From NCBI GenBank assembly GCA_026393775.1, contig JAPKZM010000148.1, positions 1 through 5,553 of the forward strand: a stretch of DNA of 5,553 bases, written 5' to 3'. Shown one piece after another: positions 4,086 through 5,553 of the stretch. Position numbers and translations under genes: made by a program. A model generated the notes under the pieces. It saw only the letters and a program-made list of their open reading frames with translations, did no database searches and had not been told where the DNA came from. The DNA is from Candidatus Aminicenantota bacterium. GTDB taxonomy: Bacteria; Acidobacteriota; Aminicenantia; UBA2199. Each line of letters begins with the position of its first letter. Within the stretch, counting starts at the first letter, position 1.

Positions 4086-5553
4086 CACTTCTTGATGACC
4101 TTCAGCGCTTCCTCCGCCGCCGCGAGCAGCGGTGCGGTCGAAAGCTCTTCCCCCACGGCGTTCTTCAGCCACAACTGCGGGATCAGGCGCCCAACCTGAC
4201 ACATGCGTTCCATTTCCGCGCCCAGGGACCTGCCGGTTAAAAAGCTTTCCAACTGGAACTCGACCAGGTGGCCGAGCGGATAGTCGGGCAGGTACAGGGC
4301 GGCATCGATCATGTGCGAGTAGCTGGCCAGGATGATCTGGTCGCGGACGCCGAAAAGGTCGGCGTAATACTGGTTCCAGGTTTCGCGGGCGACGGTCAAC
4401 ACTGCCTTGCGCAGCGCGGCCGGGGTGGCGTCGGGATTCTGGTACAGCCAATCCCAGACCCTCATGTCGACCAGGGCCACACCCATGATTTCGTAGGTCA
4501 TCCAGAGCACGTCCAAAGCCTTGAGCTGCTCGGCGTGCCGGTCCTCGTTCTTCAGCCCCAGGATCTCCAGGTCGCGGTTCTGGAAAATGAAGGCGAATGC
4601 CTCGCTGATCGCCGTGTTGGGTACCCCAGCCATCAGGTAGGAGTCGACTTTTTGCAGGCTCAGGGTCTGCTCCACGCAATGGCCCAGCTCGTGCATGGCC
4701 ACTTGGAAGCCCTGGTAATTCATGCCACCGGCGGGGACGCGGGTGCGCAGGCGCGATCTTTCCCCTCTCATCAGCGCCCCCCAGGCGTGGCCGGCACCGC
4801 GGGCCGGGTCGACCACGATGCGGCTGGCCAGGAAATCGGCGCTCTTGGCCGTGAATCCCAGCTGCTGCAGGATGTTGCGCATGTCTTTTTCAAAGGCCTT
4901 GCCGTCGGGATATTTCTGGCTCACCCGCCGGTCCAGCTCGGACTCGGCGATCCGGCCCCGGGCCTTGAAGCCGTCGTACCAGATGTCGAACGGCTGCAGC
5001 TTCCGGCCCAAACGCTTCTGGACCAGGGCGGCGGCCGCCTTCACCGGGGCCGAGGTCAACACCTCGGCGAACAGCTTTTCCACGGTAACCGCCGGCAACT
5101 CCCGCTCCAGTTCGAATTTCCGTTGCGCATGGCTGGGCAAGTTGGGGAAGAAGGGGTCGAAGTCCTTCAGGGCCTTGAAGATGTCCAGCAGGTGCAGGTA
5201 GCGGGAGTTGGGTTCGGGGGTCCAGACGATCTCCTTGCCGTTCTTGAAGACCCTGTTGCTGAACGGGTTCCAATGAAACTCGCCGCGGTTGACCATTGGC
5301 TGGGGGATGTCCTGCTGGATGATGCGCTTGAGCACTTCGTAGATTATCTCCTGCCTGGCGAATCCCTTCTTGTCGGCGTAGAGGGCCTTGAGCCGGTCGC
5401 GCAGCCCCCAGTGGCTGATCAGCTTCAGGTTTTCCGGGAAAAGCGTTTTCTGGTGATTGTCGACCAGGCTGCCCATGAAAATATTATATTCGGCGATATA
5501 CGTTTCGGCTTCGCTCATGGCGGCAGCCGCTTTCTGGTTCAGGCGGGCCGGGA
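4085..5553 (-). CDS. M3-like zinc metallopeptidase (5' truncated by window edge)
   Basis: The frame is open to the right edge. The ATG at 5518 has no Shine-Dalgarno and the codons before it read PARLNQKAAAA, so it is probably internal and the start lies outside the window. Counting from that Met, the zinc site is HELGH at 276-280 (His276, Glu277, His280) with Glu306 in NTAISEAFAF as likely third ligand. The spacing and the preceding AGVP recall M3 oligopeptidases (thimet/oligoendopeptidase F type), whose third ligand lies about 25 residues on. The rest is mostly alpha-helical, as expected for that clam-shell fold. A Tyr/His-rich stretch (YYADLFG at 384-390, ASYSHMID at 398-405, PDYPLGH at 411-417) may supply substrate-binding residues. 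The preserved motifs suggest an active peptidase of short peptides. Location cannot be judged without the N-terminus. The assignment to M3 rather than a sister family is moderate. Confidence 0.85.
   Translation of the reverse strand, partial: PARLNQKAAAAMSEAETYIAEYNIFMGSLVDNHQKTLFPENLKLISHWGLRDRLKALYADKKGFARQEIIYEVLKRIIQQDIPQPMVNRGEFHWNPFSNRVFKNGKEIVWTPEPNSRYLHLLDIFKALKDFDPFFPNLPSHAQRKFELERELPAVTVEKLFAEVLTSAPVKAAAALVQKRLGRKLQPFDIWYDGFKARGRIAESELDRRVSQKYPDGKAFEKDMRNILQQLGFTAKSADFLASRIVVDPARGAGHAWGALMRGERSRLRTRVPAGGMNYQGFQVAMHELGHCVEQTLSLQKVDSYLMAGVPNTAISEAFAFIFQNRDLEILGLKNEDRHAEQLKALDVLWMTYEIMGVALVDMRVWDWLYQNPDATPAALRKAVLTVARETWNQYYADLFGVRDQIILASYSHMIDAALYLPDYPLGHLVEFQLESFLTGRSLGAEMERMCQVGRLIPQLWLKNAVGEELSTAPLLAAAEEALKVIKK

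Noticed and set aside
3951..4679. A 242-codon minus-strand reading frame overlapping the peptidase gene
   Set aside because: It is rich in Arg, Gly and Pro, as expected of a shifted frame of GC-rich coding DNA, and runs into the repeat element; the other frame holds the HELGH peptidase.

Overview
The window reads as a chromosomal piece of a Gram-negative bacterium with GC-rich genes, strong purine-rich Shine-Dalgarno sequences and sigma70-type promoters. Signal-peptide and OmpA-type sequences point to an outer-membrane organism. From remembered family resemblance only, an Acidobacteriota/Aminicenantes-like lineage seems plausible; no rRNA or marker gene here can confirm it. There is no CRISPR array, tRNA, transposase or recognisable defence locus.

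Layout. 1-527 (+): 3' end of a gene for a LolA-like or lipoprotein-sorting-like protein, cut by the left edge. 557-1603 (-): an exported protein with a discoidin-like domain, a beta-rich middle domain and only the second half of an OmpA C-terminal domain. 1753-2154 (-): a YidB/DUF937 protein with a near-consensus promoter. 2328-2498 (+): a 56-residue two-helix membrane protein, divergent from yidB. 2499-2641: mostly empty. 2642-2983 (-): a stand-alone AraC-type DNA-binding domain. 3002-3356: a palindrome-rich regulatory stretch. 3357-3962 (+): a class I glutamine amidotransferase. 3963-4084: a repeat element built on an inverted 7-bp tandem motif. 4085-5553 (-): an M3-like zinc metallopeptidase whose 5' end lies beyond the right edge.

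The genes do not form an obvious pathway; most have their own promoters and alternate in orientation. The most notable non-coding signal is a family of three 17-bp palindromes (consensus TGTYCCRTTTTGSWACA) spaced 79 and 77 bp apart between the AraC-type regulator and the amidotransferase, one overlapping a possible sigma54-type promoter. The most notable coding oddity is the half OmpA domain, which looks like an in-frame internal deletion. I found no convincing complete new system; the palindrome array and the 3974-4085 repeat are the best candidates for unexplained biology.
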